Positions 1-11,109 are shown, counted from the stretch's first letter. The stretch is DNA of 64,000 bases from Brachypterus glaber (GCA_958510825.1 OY294050.1:10827340-10891339); one strand, 5' to 3'. The notes: generated by a model not told the origin, from the letters alone. Program-made: numbers and translations.

Positions 1-516
1 ATGAATCATATGTAATTCAAGATACCCCACACTTCCATAAAGCATATGTGATTCATGTACATACCCGTTAACATTAGTTTTATCTTTGAACGCTGTGGCC
101 TAGGTAATTCCTTTAAAGTGGACGTCGAACAAAAGTATCGATTGTTTTTATTTCTTATGGTAAAATCATATTGGACTCATTGGGGAGATTAGAGATAAAA
201 AAATTGAAAAACGATTGGACGGATGAAAACAAAATCCTATTGGGGACTGTCAACGTGTTAAATAGTTGCCTATTAATGATACAAGGACGATAAATACTAT
301 TTTTTGGCAATTACAGAGGTTCTCAGCCAAGTTCTAAGAGCAAGGTTGACAACCTAACCGCCGTAGAAGTTTTCATCCGTGCAAAAAAAAAATAGAATTC
401 AAATAAGTCTTTATAATTTCTGGTAGCATAAGAAAATATGCTGTTGTGTTTATATTATGTATAAATTTAAAATTCACTTGGCTTAAATGATATCCATTCG
501 GATAAAAATAATATTT
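1..516. other. AT-rich sequence, nothing recognised
   Basis: No reading frame, RNA gene or internal repeat was recognised between the window edge and the first copy of the ~330-bp repeat. Confidence 0.5.
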
Positions 517-852
517 TTATCCAATACATACAGATAATAAGACAATTACCAGCTTTATTTTAAATAGATAAACTCAATAATAACCCCCTCGTGGCTTTTA
601 CTTTATTGAGTGGATAATTATTTATTTTACCCACTCAACTGTCACTTGTAAAATTATTTTATTGTAAATGTCATTAAAATTTTTAATAAAAATATGAATT
701 CATAAGCTATTTATTGGATAAAACCTTGTATGGCAATCATGGGTAAACCGATATTGCCCTCTCGAAAATTAACCTGCTTGGCTGACGCCTCGCAGGTTAA
801 TTTTCTCATGGGCAATACCCTACTTTACCCACTAGTACCATAAATAACTATT
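517..852 (+). repeat. ~330-bp four-copy repeat, copy 1
   Basis: First of four copies of a dispersed repeat; the others are at 34983-35315, 41159-41479 and 58262-58534 (minus). It begins TTATCCAATACATACAG and ends CCATAAATAACTATT. Inside are three nested inverted structures: CTCAATAA paired with TTATTGAG near 570-610, a GGGTAAA/TTTACCC outer stem (about 742-830), and a 14-bp stem GAAAATTAACCTGC/GCAGGTTAATTTTC at 764-805. The start TTATCCAATA is repeated inverted near 712-722, so the unit may be a composite of two smaller elements. No open frame spans it. It is probably a non-autonomous mobile repeat of unknown class; no clear target duplication was found. Confidence 0.8.
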
Positions 853-2859
853 ATTTGTGTAGAACGTATGACATTTACTTACTTAGGTTTTCTTTTCGAA
901 ATGTTCTATCCGAAAAATCCAGTTCCCAAAACTAAATTTAAATCTCTCCATTTTCAATCAGTGTTAAAACATTAATTAATTCACTATAAATATTTCATAA
1001 TTAACACCAATTATGCACACACTAATGATTTATTTTGACTAAATAAATTATTATTTAGTAGATCTGCATAATAATTTACCCACTAAGTTTTTTTATTTGT
1101 TTATTTATTTTTTTTTGTAATTTTCACTACTTTGTTTTAGATTCGATAGCTTTTACGTAGAGCGTAGAGCGTAAAACGATCGTACGTGAAACTTCAGGCG
1201 TCGCGGCGCTGAAACGTATGGAAGAAGGGCAGCTGTAAAACTGAAGCGCTTGCTGTTTGACGCAAGGCACTGTGTTCAGTTTAGGGGCATAGCGCAAGAG
1301 TAAAGTAAAGAATTTCAAATTTACTATTTCGTTTTTAGTAAATATAGACGTTTAATTTTATATTTATTTTGATTTTATCTAATAATTTTAAGTTTTTGTC
1401 TGAACTATAATGTCGACATTAGCGAAATATTTTTAATAATTTTTAATTTTTAATAAGACTGGTTTTTATTTTTGTGTTTTAGACCAATGGGGGAGGACCT
1501 GTCGCTGGAACCGTTTGCCATGTTATTTTTAAGGTGTCAACTTCATGAAGTTGACAACTTAAGGATAATATAAAAATAATAATGCTGAATTCAGCGCGTG
1601 TGCAAAAAATAAATATTTTTTGTGAACTTTAAGAGTTCACTAAAAGGACTAAAGTTGGCAAAAAGTTTTGTACATAAAAATAATAAAAAAAATCCAAAAA
1701 TTTTCAATTTTTTGCCTAAAAATCAGAACAAGTAAATTTAAATTTTATATTTATTTTAATAATCAATCAAAATAATCAAAATTTTACTAAACAAAGCAAC
1801 ATTAAATTAATCATAGATAAATTTACCCCTACATTAAAAAACTTACCCTACTTCAACTTCAAGGCTGGATAAAGACAAAACTAATGATGAGAAGTTACTA
1901 AACACAATGTACAAAAGCAACAACGGTTCTATTTAGTAATATATTACTAAATATATTAATATATAATCAAAATTACATTTTCGTACTATCTTGAAAACGT
2001 CCAATACTCTCAGACAGGTTTCTTGCTCTATTTTGGCTGCACATAGTAATTAGGCCCTGCAATACCCTATGTTCGCATGACGATGACGTAACTGAACAAA
2101 GTTTAGAACTATCATTACTTCGAAACAAAACTTCTACCTATTAGGCCAGTTAATAAAGGTTTAATTAACAATTTATATGTTTTCCACACTAAGCGACGCT
2201 CATTTTTCAGAATTTTCTGGTTAACTTTTATGCAGAAATGTCGGTAGAAAATGCAGATTACTGTTTTTTACATTCACATAAAGTATTGCAACTAAAAAAT
2301 GGGAAAGCAAAATCAATGTTTTTTTTGCTTAAATCATCTCATTTTTTTCTAAAACGCCGAGAAACATCAAAATTAGCAAAAAAAGTATCATCTTGAAAAG
2401 TTAGTACTTGAGCAAAATCGGTTGGGGGGAATAAAAATTTCACAAAAATGTTATTACAATTTTTATTAATGGCCCCACCCTGTCCTTCAAAATGTAAAAA
2501 ATTGTTTACAGCGATATCCATAGAAAACGAAATCACAAAAAAATATTAATTATATTAATTAATGATTATTTTTTTATGAGAAAATACCTAGGTATTTACT
2601 CTTGCTTTTTCGGGACGGCTGAAAAGTTTTTTAATTTAAGTTTAATTAAGATACGCGTCAAAGCAGTTTAACTTTTAGCGTGCAGTGTGTGCAACTAAAT
2701 ATAGTTTGACGCACGGATCTGTGGCTACGAAAAATATTTTTGGAATGTGTGTGCAAGTGGGAGGCCCGATGTAGGCACGCACGCCTTATAACTCTTATAA
2801 CTCTTGAGGGAAAGAAGAGAGCCCGAATGATTTCTCCCCCTTTAGAGACTTTCTTTCAT
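853..2859. other. AT-rich sequence with a GC-richer patch
   Basis: No gene was recognised. About 1140-1300 is noticeably richer in G+C than its surroundings and is open for 63 codons on the minus strand, but the translation resembles nothing I know. A perfect 20-bp palindrome (GTCAACTTCATGAAGTTGAC) lies at about 1537-1556. Otherwise this is simple AT-rich sequence. Confidence 0.45.
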
Positions 2860-2920
2860 GCGGAGAACTACAGCTGCTTCCATAAAGTATAAAAGTGGTG
2901 CTGATTCAGCATTTAGGGTT
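2860..2920 (+). promoter_or_regulatory. Possible TATA-type core promoter, perhaps from an LTR
   Basis: The string GTATAAAAGTGGTGC at about 2887-2901 fits a TATA box. It is followed within about 25-30 bases by TCAGCATT, a loose match to an arthropod initiator (TCAGT-like). Upstream sequence (2700-2860) is unusually GC-rich for the window. This arrangement occurs in retroelement LTRs and in host promoters. No paired LTR or downstream gene was found, so the call is weak. Confidence 0.22.
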
Positions 2921-3500
2921 TTTACAGAATGCTAGGATTTTATAGGAATAATTTGACTGGCCTATTTGCTCACTCTTCAGTATAAGGACCAAAGTTGTAA
3001 GCTGTGTGAAGAATTAAATATTGTAACAGTTAAAGAATTGCCAAGGGAACCAAAGTTGTTGTATATAAACAACCAACTTACCTTAAAACTGTACAAAAAC
3101 CGAATTGTTAAAGATTTAGGTATACATTTTTTTCTACGACTCTTTTAAAAGTCAGATTCTGCTGTTAATAGTATATTCTGTTACACGTTTGGAATAACGT
3201 ATATTATACACGAGTAAAAGTCTTGACACACAAGTCGCATGTAGGTGTGATGGTTCTACGAGTGTAGACTATACGTGTTCCAGAATATACTTTTTGTTCG
3301 ACTACAAAATTTCTTAATAATTATTAAGATTAATTATAATTTTGTTGCTTTTTATCATATCGCGCAAATCCATACTTAAGTCTAGTGTCATGCTATAAAT
3401 GTTAGTGTCATTTCCAATTATTTAAATTCATTATAATTTAGTTATAAAAAGCATAGAGATTTCGCTACATATGCCTATTCGATCAAAAGAATAAGAATAT
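2921..3500. other. No recognised feature
   Basis: A 60-codon plus-strand open frame (2966-3148) has no recognisable motif and is probably chance. Nothing else was seen before the LINE tail. Confidence 0.4.
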
Positions 3501-3631
3501 AGGGTGACAAGAAGAGTGGCTGAGATTGCCTGGGGTGACAAAAAGGGCCAGAAATGGCCTAGTTGTCCGGCTTTGGCCAACCCAAAAATTTACTACTACT
3601 AGTACTACTACTACTACTAGGGTGACAAGAA
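3501..3631 (+). mobile_element. 5'-truncated LINE 3' tail with 13-bp target duplications (LINE family A, copy 1)
   Basis: A 105-bp body (3514-3618) matches the 3' ends at 32940-33060 (plus) and 38413-38510 (minus): a GGGTGACAAAAAGGGCCAG block, then GTTGGCC, CCCAAAAATTTACTAC and a TAC-repeat tail. It is bounded by a perfect 13-bp direct repeat, AGGGTGACAAGAA, at 3501-3513 and 3619-3631. A truncated 5' end, a short-repeat 3' tail and target duplications are the signature of target-primed reverse transcription. Only 3' untranslated sequence remains here. Confidence 0.82.
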
Positions 3632-4340
3632 TCTCTACTCATCACCTCTCTACTCATCACATCTCTACTCACACACATCTCTACTCACATACATCTCTAC
3701 TCACACACATATCTACTCACACAACTCTACTCAAACGCATCTCTACTCACACATATCTCTACTCATTGTCATTAACGTCGATTGTTTTTGACATTGATTT
3801 TATTACAACTAGGATAATATGGCGAAACAAAGCACTAACTAAATTAATATAGTATTTTAAAAAAGCAGCTTATATGTTTGTTTATTGCAAAAAAAAAAAT
3901 AATTCCCTATTACTATTAATAGTAATAAATCTCGTATTTTTTTTTAAATAAACAAACTTATAAGCTGATTTAGGGAAAAATATTAAATCATATTAAATTA
4001 ATTAAGATTAGTTCATATTAAATAAATGTCAAAGTTAATGAACGCGGGTCGGGGATTTGTGAGCTATGGATCATCGTCTTTTTTAACTTTTTTTATACAT
4101 ACACTGCCGTGTACAGTGTTATAGGGTGGGGACAGCTGTCCGACAGCCGTATTCGTTCGCTTCTCAGCAGTGTTAAATTAATGCTAAGCTCATAAACGTA
4201 TCAACAGCTCGCTAACTCCCGAGGTCTATTAATGACAATGACTAGAGTTGTGTGTGAGTAGAGATATGTGTGAGCAGATATGTGTTTGAGTAGAGTTGTG
4301 TGTGAGAAGAGATATGTGTGGGTAGAGATGTGTATCAGCC
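3628..4340. repeat. Inverted pair of CTCTACTCACACAYAT minisatellite arrays
   Basis: On the plus strand, about 3632-3765 carries roughly nine degenerate 14-16-bp units of the type TCTCTACTCACACACA. The reverse complement (GTGTGAGTAGAGATAT type) occupies about 4246-4335. The sequence bordering each array is also inverted: CTCATTGTCATTAA on the left and TTAATGACAATGA on the right. The arrays therefore form the ends of a fold-back of about 700 bp. An element with 9-bp duplications (4043-4227) and a smaller hairpin (AGCTTATATGTTTGTTTATT and its complement, 3864-3968) lie between them. Confidence 0.7.
4043..4227. mobile_element. ~185-bp miniature inverted-repeat element, copy 1
   Basis: This closely matches 56947-57131. 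The body starts CGGGTCGGGGA and ends CTCCCGAGG, giving imperfect terminal inverted repeats of about 17 bp. A GC-rich core contains GGGGACAGCTGTCCGACAGCC. Flanking 9-mers GTTAATGAA (4034-4042) and ATTAATGAC (4228-4236) agree at 7 of 9 positions, as expected of an aged 9-bp target duplication. There is no coding capacity. A 9-bp duplication suggests Mutator-like transposition, but the family is not identified. Confidence 0.65.
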
Positions 4341-5097
4341 AGAGTATAATATACTTGCATAGTATGCCAGAATCTAGTAATTTTGTCCTTAAAAATCATT
4401 TATGCTATTCTAAAACAGTCGTAGAAAACTTTTTAGTTATTAAATTACAGAAGATTGGGGTTTTAAATATATAGCACTTAATAGTGCAATAAATTCTCAG
4501 TGTATAACGCATTAATTTACAAAATATCACTATTCTATTTTATATAATTAATAAATTACAATCAAATGTGTCATGTTGTACTATTTTTACGTTTAGCTTG
4601 TTTGACGTTACAATGCACTATTAATCTCAATATTATCCGGATTTTTGCGTACCTAGTAAACAAATTTTAATAGTTATTTATGTAAAATAGCTTTTTCGTT
4701 TCAGCATAAATTTATGAACACTATTTATAACGTTTATTTAAGTGACAAAAAGTGCTATTGCTTCTGAAATGCAAATATATATTTTTTGTACTTTCAACGG
4801 TAAGAAATTAAAGAAAATTTTAGATTACACAGGACCACAAAAAAAAATAGTTTTTTATAAACCAGACCATTATTTTTCAACTTATTTTTGAGCACTGGAA
4901 ATGAATATGGCAATGAAAAAAAATTCTTTGTGGCCATGGCATTTGCAAATAGGCAATTTTTTTGTGATTTTTAATAAATATTAGATAGCAGAATTATTAC
5001 CAAATCTTCAACAAAATATTGACCACATCGATCAAGAATGTGGCTACGCATTATCGGTGCTAACACCACATTTTACCCTGAAGTAAACTATAACTTA
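4341..5097. other. No recognised feature
   Basis: AT-rich sequence with no convincing frame or repeat. Confidence 0.45.
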
Positions 5098-5507
5098 TTT
5101 TTTTAAGGTATAGTTATTTTAAACCTTCCCGCTTGTAAACAATCTCGAAATTAGCATAGCAACGTAAGACACGCATGCGTCGTAAGCGAAATGACTAGGC
5201 CCAATTTACACAACCTTAAAACGTTGACGTGCCATTAACGAGAACAAAACAATGGTTTATTCCTCTAAATTATTGGAATAAAAGCGATTTTATAAGAAAA
5301 TTTTGTTTCTACAGGAATACGAAAGTGATTTTAGCAACAGCTTTATAAATTCTCTTTTTTACATTAAAACATCATAAAAACAAAGCAAGTAAACAAAAAT
5401 TATAAATTTTGGTTATGTTGACATTCAAAACAAGCCACATGCTTCAGTGTAAATCGGACTTTGTGGAGAATTTAGCGGCAAATTTAAATAACTATACCTT
5501 AAAAAAA
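5098..5507. mobile_element. 410-bp element with ~26-bp terminal inverted repeats
   Basis: The ends TTTTTTTAAGGTATAGTTAT (5098-5117, continuing TTTAAA) and their complement (ATAACTATACCTTAAAAAAA, ending at 5507) are almost perfectly inverted. The interior is non-coding and holds a CpG-containing stretch, ACACGCATGCGTCGTAAGC, around 5171-5189. The compact size and lack of a transposase frame make it a MITE-like element. No target duplication was resolved because both flanks are A/T runs. Confidence 0.6.
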
Positions 5508-6225
5508 TGAACTTTAATTAGTGGCCAAATTATAGAATTGCTCTTTTGGCCCCGGCCTATTTAACGGATTATGTAGTACTGTGGTTTAATCTTATTCGGC
5601 AAAGGTATGTATTAAACAAACTTACCAGAAATTAGAAATAATTTAAAATTATCTTATTGTCCGACCCTGTTGTCGTAATAAAAGTATTGACTCTGCTTAT
5701 TATACTATTCACAGCATCTAAGAATAATAAAGTACTATAGTATGGATGTGTTTATTCGAAAAAAGCTGTTTTTCTATCTAGTCTAATGTAAATATCGTAA
5801 TACCAGAAGGTCCCTTTTCCAATAAAACAATTTCAGTTCTATTTTTAGCTTAATTACCTATACGTCGAAAATAAATTGGCGTTGCTTTGTTGGTAACAAT
5901 TTGTTGCTAACTTAATTACAAATATGCAAGTTAAATACATTTTTGTGTTCGATTTTCTATATAGGTATGTGAGAGGTCATGCGAAAAGAGATCTAAAGGG
6001 GAGACAACAAATATGTAGAATCTGAGAGAAAAAGAATAATTTAATTAAAATTAAAAAAATATATATATTTAGGGTAAAAATTTTCTGTTCAGGTTAATTT
6101 AGCTACAAATGTCTAATGAATCGAAAAACCCAAAAACACAAAATCCAATTTTTTATACCTCCAGGTTCCTTTTCTCGTGATTGCTCACAACTGTATTATT
6201 TTATGTAGTTTAATTAAATAGTCTA
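5508..6225. other. No recognised feature
   Basis: Simple AT-rich sequence with no supported gene or repeat. Confidence 0.45.
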
Positions 6226-7710
6226 TACAGGGTAATAGGTTCGAGATATTTAAGAGGTGATTCTACTTTAAAAATTATGAAAAAAAGTTCCTATAAAGGT
6301 TGGCCCGTAAATGGGGAGCTACGACCCTATATCCCTATATCTAAAAAGTAGTTTTTATTTAATTTAATTTTGCACATGCATTAACATTGATAAAGGCTAG
6401 AATTTCATGCAATTTTTGTTGGCAATTTCAACCACGGAGGTGCAAAACGGGGGGCCGATGTCACTTTTTTGCTCCACTTTTTATCTGTAAATTTATGACA
6501 TTTTCTGAATAAAATATTAATCTTTAGCAAAAAATACATAAAAAAGGTACTCTTTATGTAACACCGTAGGGGCAACCGTTTTCTAGAAAATTGCAATTAA
6601 AGAGGCAATTTCACGTTCTGAGTATCAAAAATAGGAACTAAAAAATGCACAAATATAAATTTAAATACTGTAGAGTTGTTCTACATTTAAAACTGTAAAA
6701 AAAGGTTCGTATACAAGTTCGAAAATCAGTTTTTAGAGTACTAGTAGCTTCCTTAAAAGCGATTTGAGGATATTTGTGTATGGGGACATTTTTTCATACT
6801 TTTTAATGTAGAATCGCCCTGAAGTATTTAAATTTTTATTGGTGGATTTTTTAGTTAACATTTTCGATGCTTGGAACGTGAAATGGAGCTCTCTACAACT
6901 AGAATTATGAAACAAAAGACGTCTACCGTATCTCTATCTCATTTGTGCTACACTTTCCACCCAACCAAATAAATACTTATTTGTTTTTCATACAACAAAT
7001 ACAGTATTTATTGGTGGGCCGGAAAGTGTAGCACTGAGCGGCACGAACGAACATAGCTAATGTGAATCTTTAGAATAAGATAATTCTACTAAAATTTAGA
7101 TGGCGCCAGTAATTTCTTTAATAAAAATAATATAGTTACACTTTTCGCCCGGCCAAGTAAATATTGTATTTGTTCAACAAAGAAAAAATACAGAATTTGT
7201 TTGGTTGGGTGGAAGTGGGAATGTATGTATGTCTTCTATCCTTTTTGGGTAGAACTTTTGTCCCTGTCTAATCGAACGGGAGAAATCGCCATTGCCTCTT
7301 TAATTTCAATTTTCAAACCGTTGCCCCTACGGTGTTACATAAAGAGTACCTTTTTATGTATTTTTAATTAAAAATTAATATTTTATTAACAAAATGTCAA
7401 AACATCTTCAGATAGAAAAGTTTGGGGAAAAAAGTGACATGGGGCCCCCGTTTTGCACGTCCCTGGTTGATATTGCCAAACAAAAATTACATGAAATTAT
7501 AGCCTTTATCAATGTTAAGGCAAGTTCAAAAATTCGTTACTATAGTTTATAGGCTTCCAGAAATATTAAACAAAAACTATTTTTTAGATGTACCCTTAGG
7601 AGGGTCGTGGCTCCCTTAGGACTCATTTCCGGACCAGCCTTTATAGGTTTTAACCTTTTTTTATATTTTTTAAAGTAGAATCACCCGTTAAATTTCTGAA
7701 TAACCCTGTA
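6226..7710. mobile_element. Large fold-back element (TACAGGG family) with two internal hairpins
   Basis: The ends read TACAGGGTAATAGG (6226) and, inverted, TACAGGGTTATTCAG (ending 7710). The arms (about 6226-6600 and 7300-7710) are diverged inverted copies of one another, sharing for example the GTTACATAAAGAGTACC motif and its complement. Related single copies lie at 50228-50815, 54940-55180 and, more diverged, 23545-23870. Between the arms are two hairpins with related stems (6945-7035 and 7136-7222; stem GCTACACTTTCCACCCAACC and complement). No frame looks like a transposase. This looks like an internally rearranged, non-autonomous DNA element. Confidence 0.65.
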
Positions 7711-8966
7711 TATAATAAAATAAAATCATTCGTAAATAATCAGCAAAAAAAAAAAAATGGGGCCCGTCGGTCTGTCTGTCTCTGTCTGTCTATCTGTCAT
7801 CATATTTTGAAGAGCTGATTAGATTTTGGGGGTACACTATCAGGGGTTGGACTAAAACTCCTATTTTTAGCGTTTTTTGGTAATAATTAAATTATTTTTT
7901 ATTGAATGTTAGCTTTTTTTAAGCTCTTTAAAAATATATAAACATTTTGTTTCCTAAAATGCATTGTTTTCTTTTAACGTTATGTATTATAAAATTTGCA
8001 TAATTTCAGATTGCATCCAAGTAAAAACATATTTTTTATCATTAATGATTTTCTAGTTTTGACAAGGTGCAACGTTCCATCTAGTTTAAATTAAGAATTA
8101 ATTTTTCTTTGTGTATACCCTAAAAGAAATGTTTAGAATTCTTCTATAAAAAAAGAAGAATGAAACATAGTAATTGAAAAGAAATAAACAAAGCACAGGG
8201 TTGTAAAACCTTCACTTGAGTCTTGTTTGGAAGAGATTTCTATTATAACAAACTAAATCTCTATCCCGCCTGTACTGAAATCCGGCATTTTCGAAATATT
8301 TTCCATACAAATATCCTTAATTAAATGATGTCAAATAAATCTTGGAATAACGAAAACATACAGATCTTGTAGACTATTCTAGGTTTCAATGTTCGCCACC
8401 AACACAAAACGCATATCGGACGGTTCAACAAAAGTTTTCAGTCAAACCGAAAATTACTTCTAATTACCCAAGTTTAAACCAGTATCACTCTTGCTATTTG
8501 CATGTATCAAAAAGTATAAACTAATGTAAGAAATTTCACGTCAATTTTGATGCAGAATAGATTTTATTATTCACCACATGCGCTCATTATCTAATAGGTC
8601 AAAACCAATGTAATTTTTGGAATCATCAATAATTATTGATAATAATAAATGATATAATTAAACTAAAATTAAAACATTTCTTTAAAATGATAGCCACACC
8701 GGTCTGGAAACAATGTATAGCTCAACTTTCATATAACCTAAGTTTTTTTTTCATAATTTAATTATTTAGAACTTTGGCATCTTTTTAAGACCAAATTAAA
8801 AAAAATCTATGCGTTTTTGAGAAAAACGATTTTCATTTGTTTTAACAAAAAAAATATGACATATTTTTAATTTTTTTTTAGATTTTAAGATTTTACGTCA
8901 AAAAGTGACACAAAAAGTTTCTATGAACGTTTGTGTTAAATGGCTTCTTAGGAGAGCTAGAATACG
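7711..8966. other. Mostly unrecognised sequence with a short GTCT-type microsatellite
   Basis: A run of GTCTGTCTGTCTCTGTC type occurs at about 7768-7798. Similar degenerate runs are at 14450-14470 and, complemented, 46795-46860. No gene was recognised in the rest. Confidence 0.5.
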
Positions 8967-9297
8967 TTTAAGGGGCATTTTTAGAATATTATTCACTTTA
9001 TAACTCATGAAAGGTTTAACTTATTGACTTGAAATTTTTACTGTAGTATTCAACCAACGAACATTATCATTTTATGACATAAAAAAAATTAAATGTTTAA
9101 CCAGGGGCCGACTTACAGTTTTGCATATCAATAATGAGACACCGATTATCTACGCCCCTGGTCAAAAACTTAATTTTAATAAAACTTTGAATGTTTACAT
9201 TTATTGGTTCTATAGTTCAGTAAAAATTTCATGTTAATAAGTTAAACCGTTTCTAAAATATTATAAAGTGATAAATATTCTAAAAATGCCCTTTAAA
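8967..9297. mobile_element. 331-bp near-palindromic hairpin element
   Basis: The left arm starts TTTAAGGGGCATTTTTAGAA and the right arm ends with its near complement. The arms remain alignable to the centre, where ACCAGGGGC (about 9101-9109) pairs with GCCCCTGGT (about 9154-9162), leaving a loop of about 45 bases. No coding potential was found. This is a fold-back MITE-like element; its target duplication is unresolved. Confidence 0.6.
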
Positions 9298-10205
9298 AGT
9301 AAGAAAAAAATGTATTATCTATATAATTTCGGACATCTACCACGTCATAAGGGTCAATCTTAGGATTTTCCATTTCATATTGGTAAAAGATGGTTTTGCT
9401 TTTAAACTAGTATCTTTATAGTCGGAGGGCTCCCAAAAAGGTTAGTTAAAATCTGACCACTGTGCATAGCAGAAATAAATAACTGCAGTAAGCCTAACGG
9501 TTTCTGCTGCAAATGTCCTTCAGGACACGATATAGGCGTGTCGTTAGCAACTATTCCTTACTGAGATTCATGGCAAAATCTCGAATGGTACATAAACGAA
9601 AAGATTTCGGCTATTAGTCTAAATATGAATTGACTTGTAAGGGTGAATATCGTATATAGGGATAAAAATATATTTATATTTATATATATTTTTTTTGAAC
9701 ATTTAGAACTAAAGTATATACTTTAGTGCCCTTGGCCAGAACTAAAGTGCTGAAAACCAACCAGTTACGCGGAGCTTGGTCTTGGTTTTCCTTTTTTTAT
9801 AATCTTAATATCTATTATTAGATATAGCAAAAAAAAACAAAAAAAAACAAAAACATATCAATACCAACAGTCTTAGTTTAAGACTCAAGATTCTTAAGTT
9901 ATGATTTTAGTATTTTTTTAACAAATATTAACAGTAAAAAGGCTATAAAATGACAAGGCCAAGGCCCAGACAAAAACATAAAAATAACTTTAGTTATTAA
10001 ATATACTTTTTTAAAGTAACGTTGTGCTGTTATTCTTACTGTAACAACTTGTATTTAAAAACTAAAGTTGCTGGGGCCCCTAGCCTAGGGGTTCCAAACA
10101 TACAAAATTGTTTAGTGCAAACTAAAATTGTTAATAGGTAATACTACTTTAATATGCAAAAACCCTCTATGTGCAAACAAATTCTTACTAGCGCAATTTA
10201 TTTTC
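9298..10205. other. Unrecognised sequence containing one of two ~50-bp direct repeats
   Basis: The segment 9591-9640 (CATAAACGAAAAGATTTCGG and following) recurs at 10831-10880 with a few substitutions. The run around 9830-9855 is an A-rich simple repeat. No gene was recognised. Confidence 0.5.
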
Positions 10206-10525
10206 TAATTTATTATTCCATCAATCTATTTTCTAATCATCGTACAGAGTGATATTGGTAGACTGACAGTTTCGGGCTGCTACCATTCAAAGTCTCCAGA
10301 TTAGGAGAGGTATGAGTAGTTGTCTACATCTAAAAATAGATGGCGCACAAGTCTACATCAATCTAATGGCTATATTCCTTTTGCGAGTAAAGTCTAAAAA
10401 CGTTTTCTTAATCAGCGTGCAGAGTTGACTCTTGGTACTGAAGAGGGCCAGCAGCCCGAAACTGTCAGTCTACCAATATCACTCTGTACGATGATTAGAA
10501 AATAGATTGATGGAATAATAAATTA
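10206..10525. mobile_element. 320-bp element with perfect 76-bp terminal inverted repeats
   Basis: The left arm 10206-10281 (starting TAATTTATTATTCCATCAAT) and right arm 10450-10525 are exact reverse complements by eye over 76 bp, with a 168-bp non-coding centre. A diverged relative lies at about 21045-21135, sharing TTGGTACTGA, GAGTCAACTCTG and AATAGATT in the same order. Perfect arms imply recent insertion or recent arm correction. It is a MITE; the superfamily is not determined. Confidence 0.75.
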
Positions 10526-11109
10526 ATATTTTTATAATTTTGTTTAAAATTAAAAATTTCTGTCCTTACTTATTTTCTAATATTCTGTTAGTTACAGAAA
10601 ATTTGCTTAACTTGTTAGTGGGAATTAACAAATAATATATGATACAATGTTTGAGGAGTATACAAGATTATTTCTATTAAAATTATACATTTTTTGATTA
10701 TTAAATATTAATTAAAATATTACAAAAAATTAAAAAACTATACTATAACATTGTAAAAAAGTGTATAAGCGGGACTACTAACTATTCAAGTAAAATTTTA
10801 TAAGTTATTGTACCGTTATGTAATAATTACCCATAAACGAAAAGATTTTGGCTATTAGTCTAAATATAAATTGACTTATAACCATTTAGGATAATTGACT
10901 TTTCCGCCATTTTTTACTGCTGATTCAGTAGAAATTTTCGATTAGACTGCCTGAATAAATTATCCTGAGGTAACCGGGATAATTTGGGATTTTGAGCTGA
11001 TACTAATACCATTAGGCTATAACATTATACAGGAATGTAAAAAGTAATGAATTAATTTAATATTTAATTTTCTTATAAATTAAACTGAGTTCAAATTTTT
11101 AACATATCG
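10526..11109. other. No recognised gene; second copy of the ~50-bp direct repeat
   Basis: The repeat shared with 9591-9640 lies at about 10831-10880. Nothing else was recognised. Confidence 0.45.

Noticed and set aside
2700..2980. Solo LTR of a retrovirus-like element
   Set aside because: A TATA-like sequence is present, but no TG...CA boundaries, flanking duplication or second copy could be found, so only a weak promoter call is kept.
3526..3852. 108-codon Thr/Ser/His-rich plus-strand frame
   Set aside because: It runs from the LINE tail into the TAC repeats and the minisatellite; the residue bias is due to those repeats.
7766..7800. CRISPR-like or regulated repeat
   Set aside because: It is an ordinary GTCT simple repeat without spacers.
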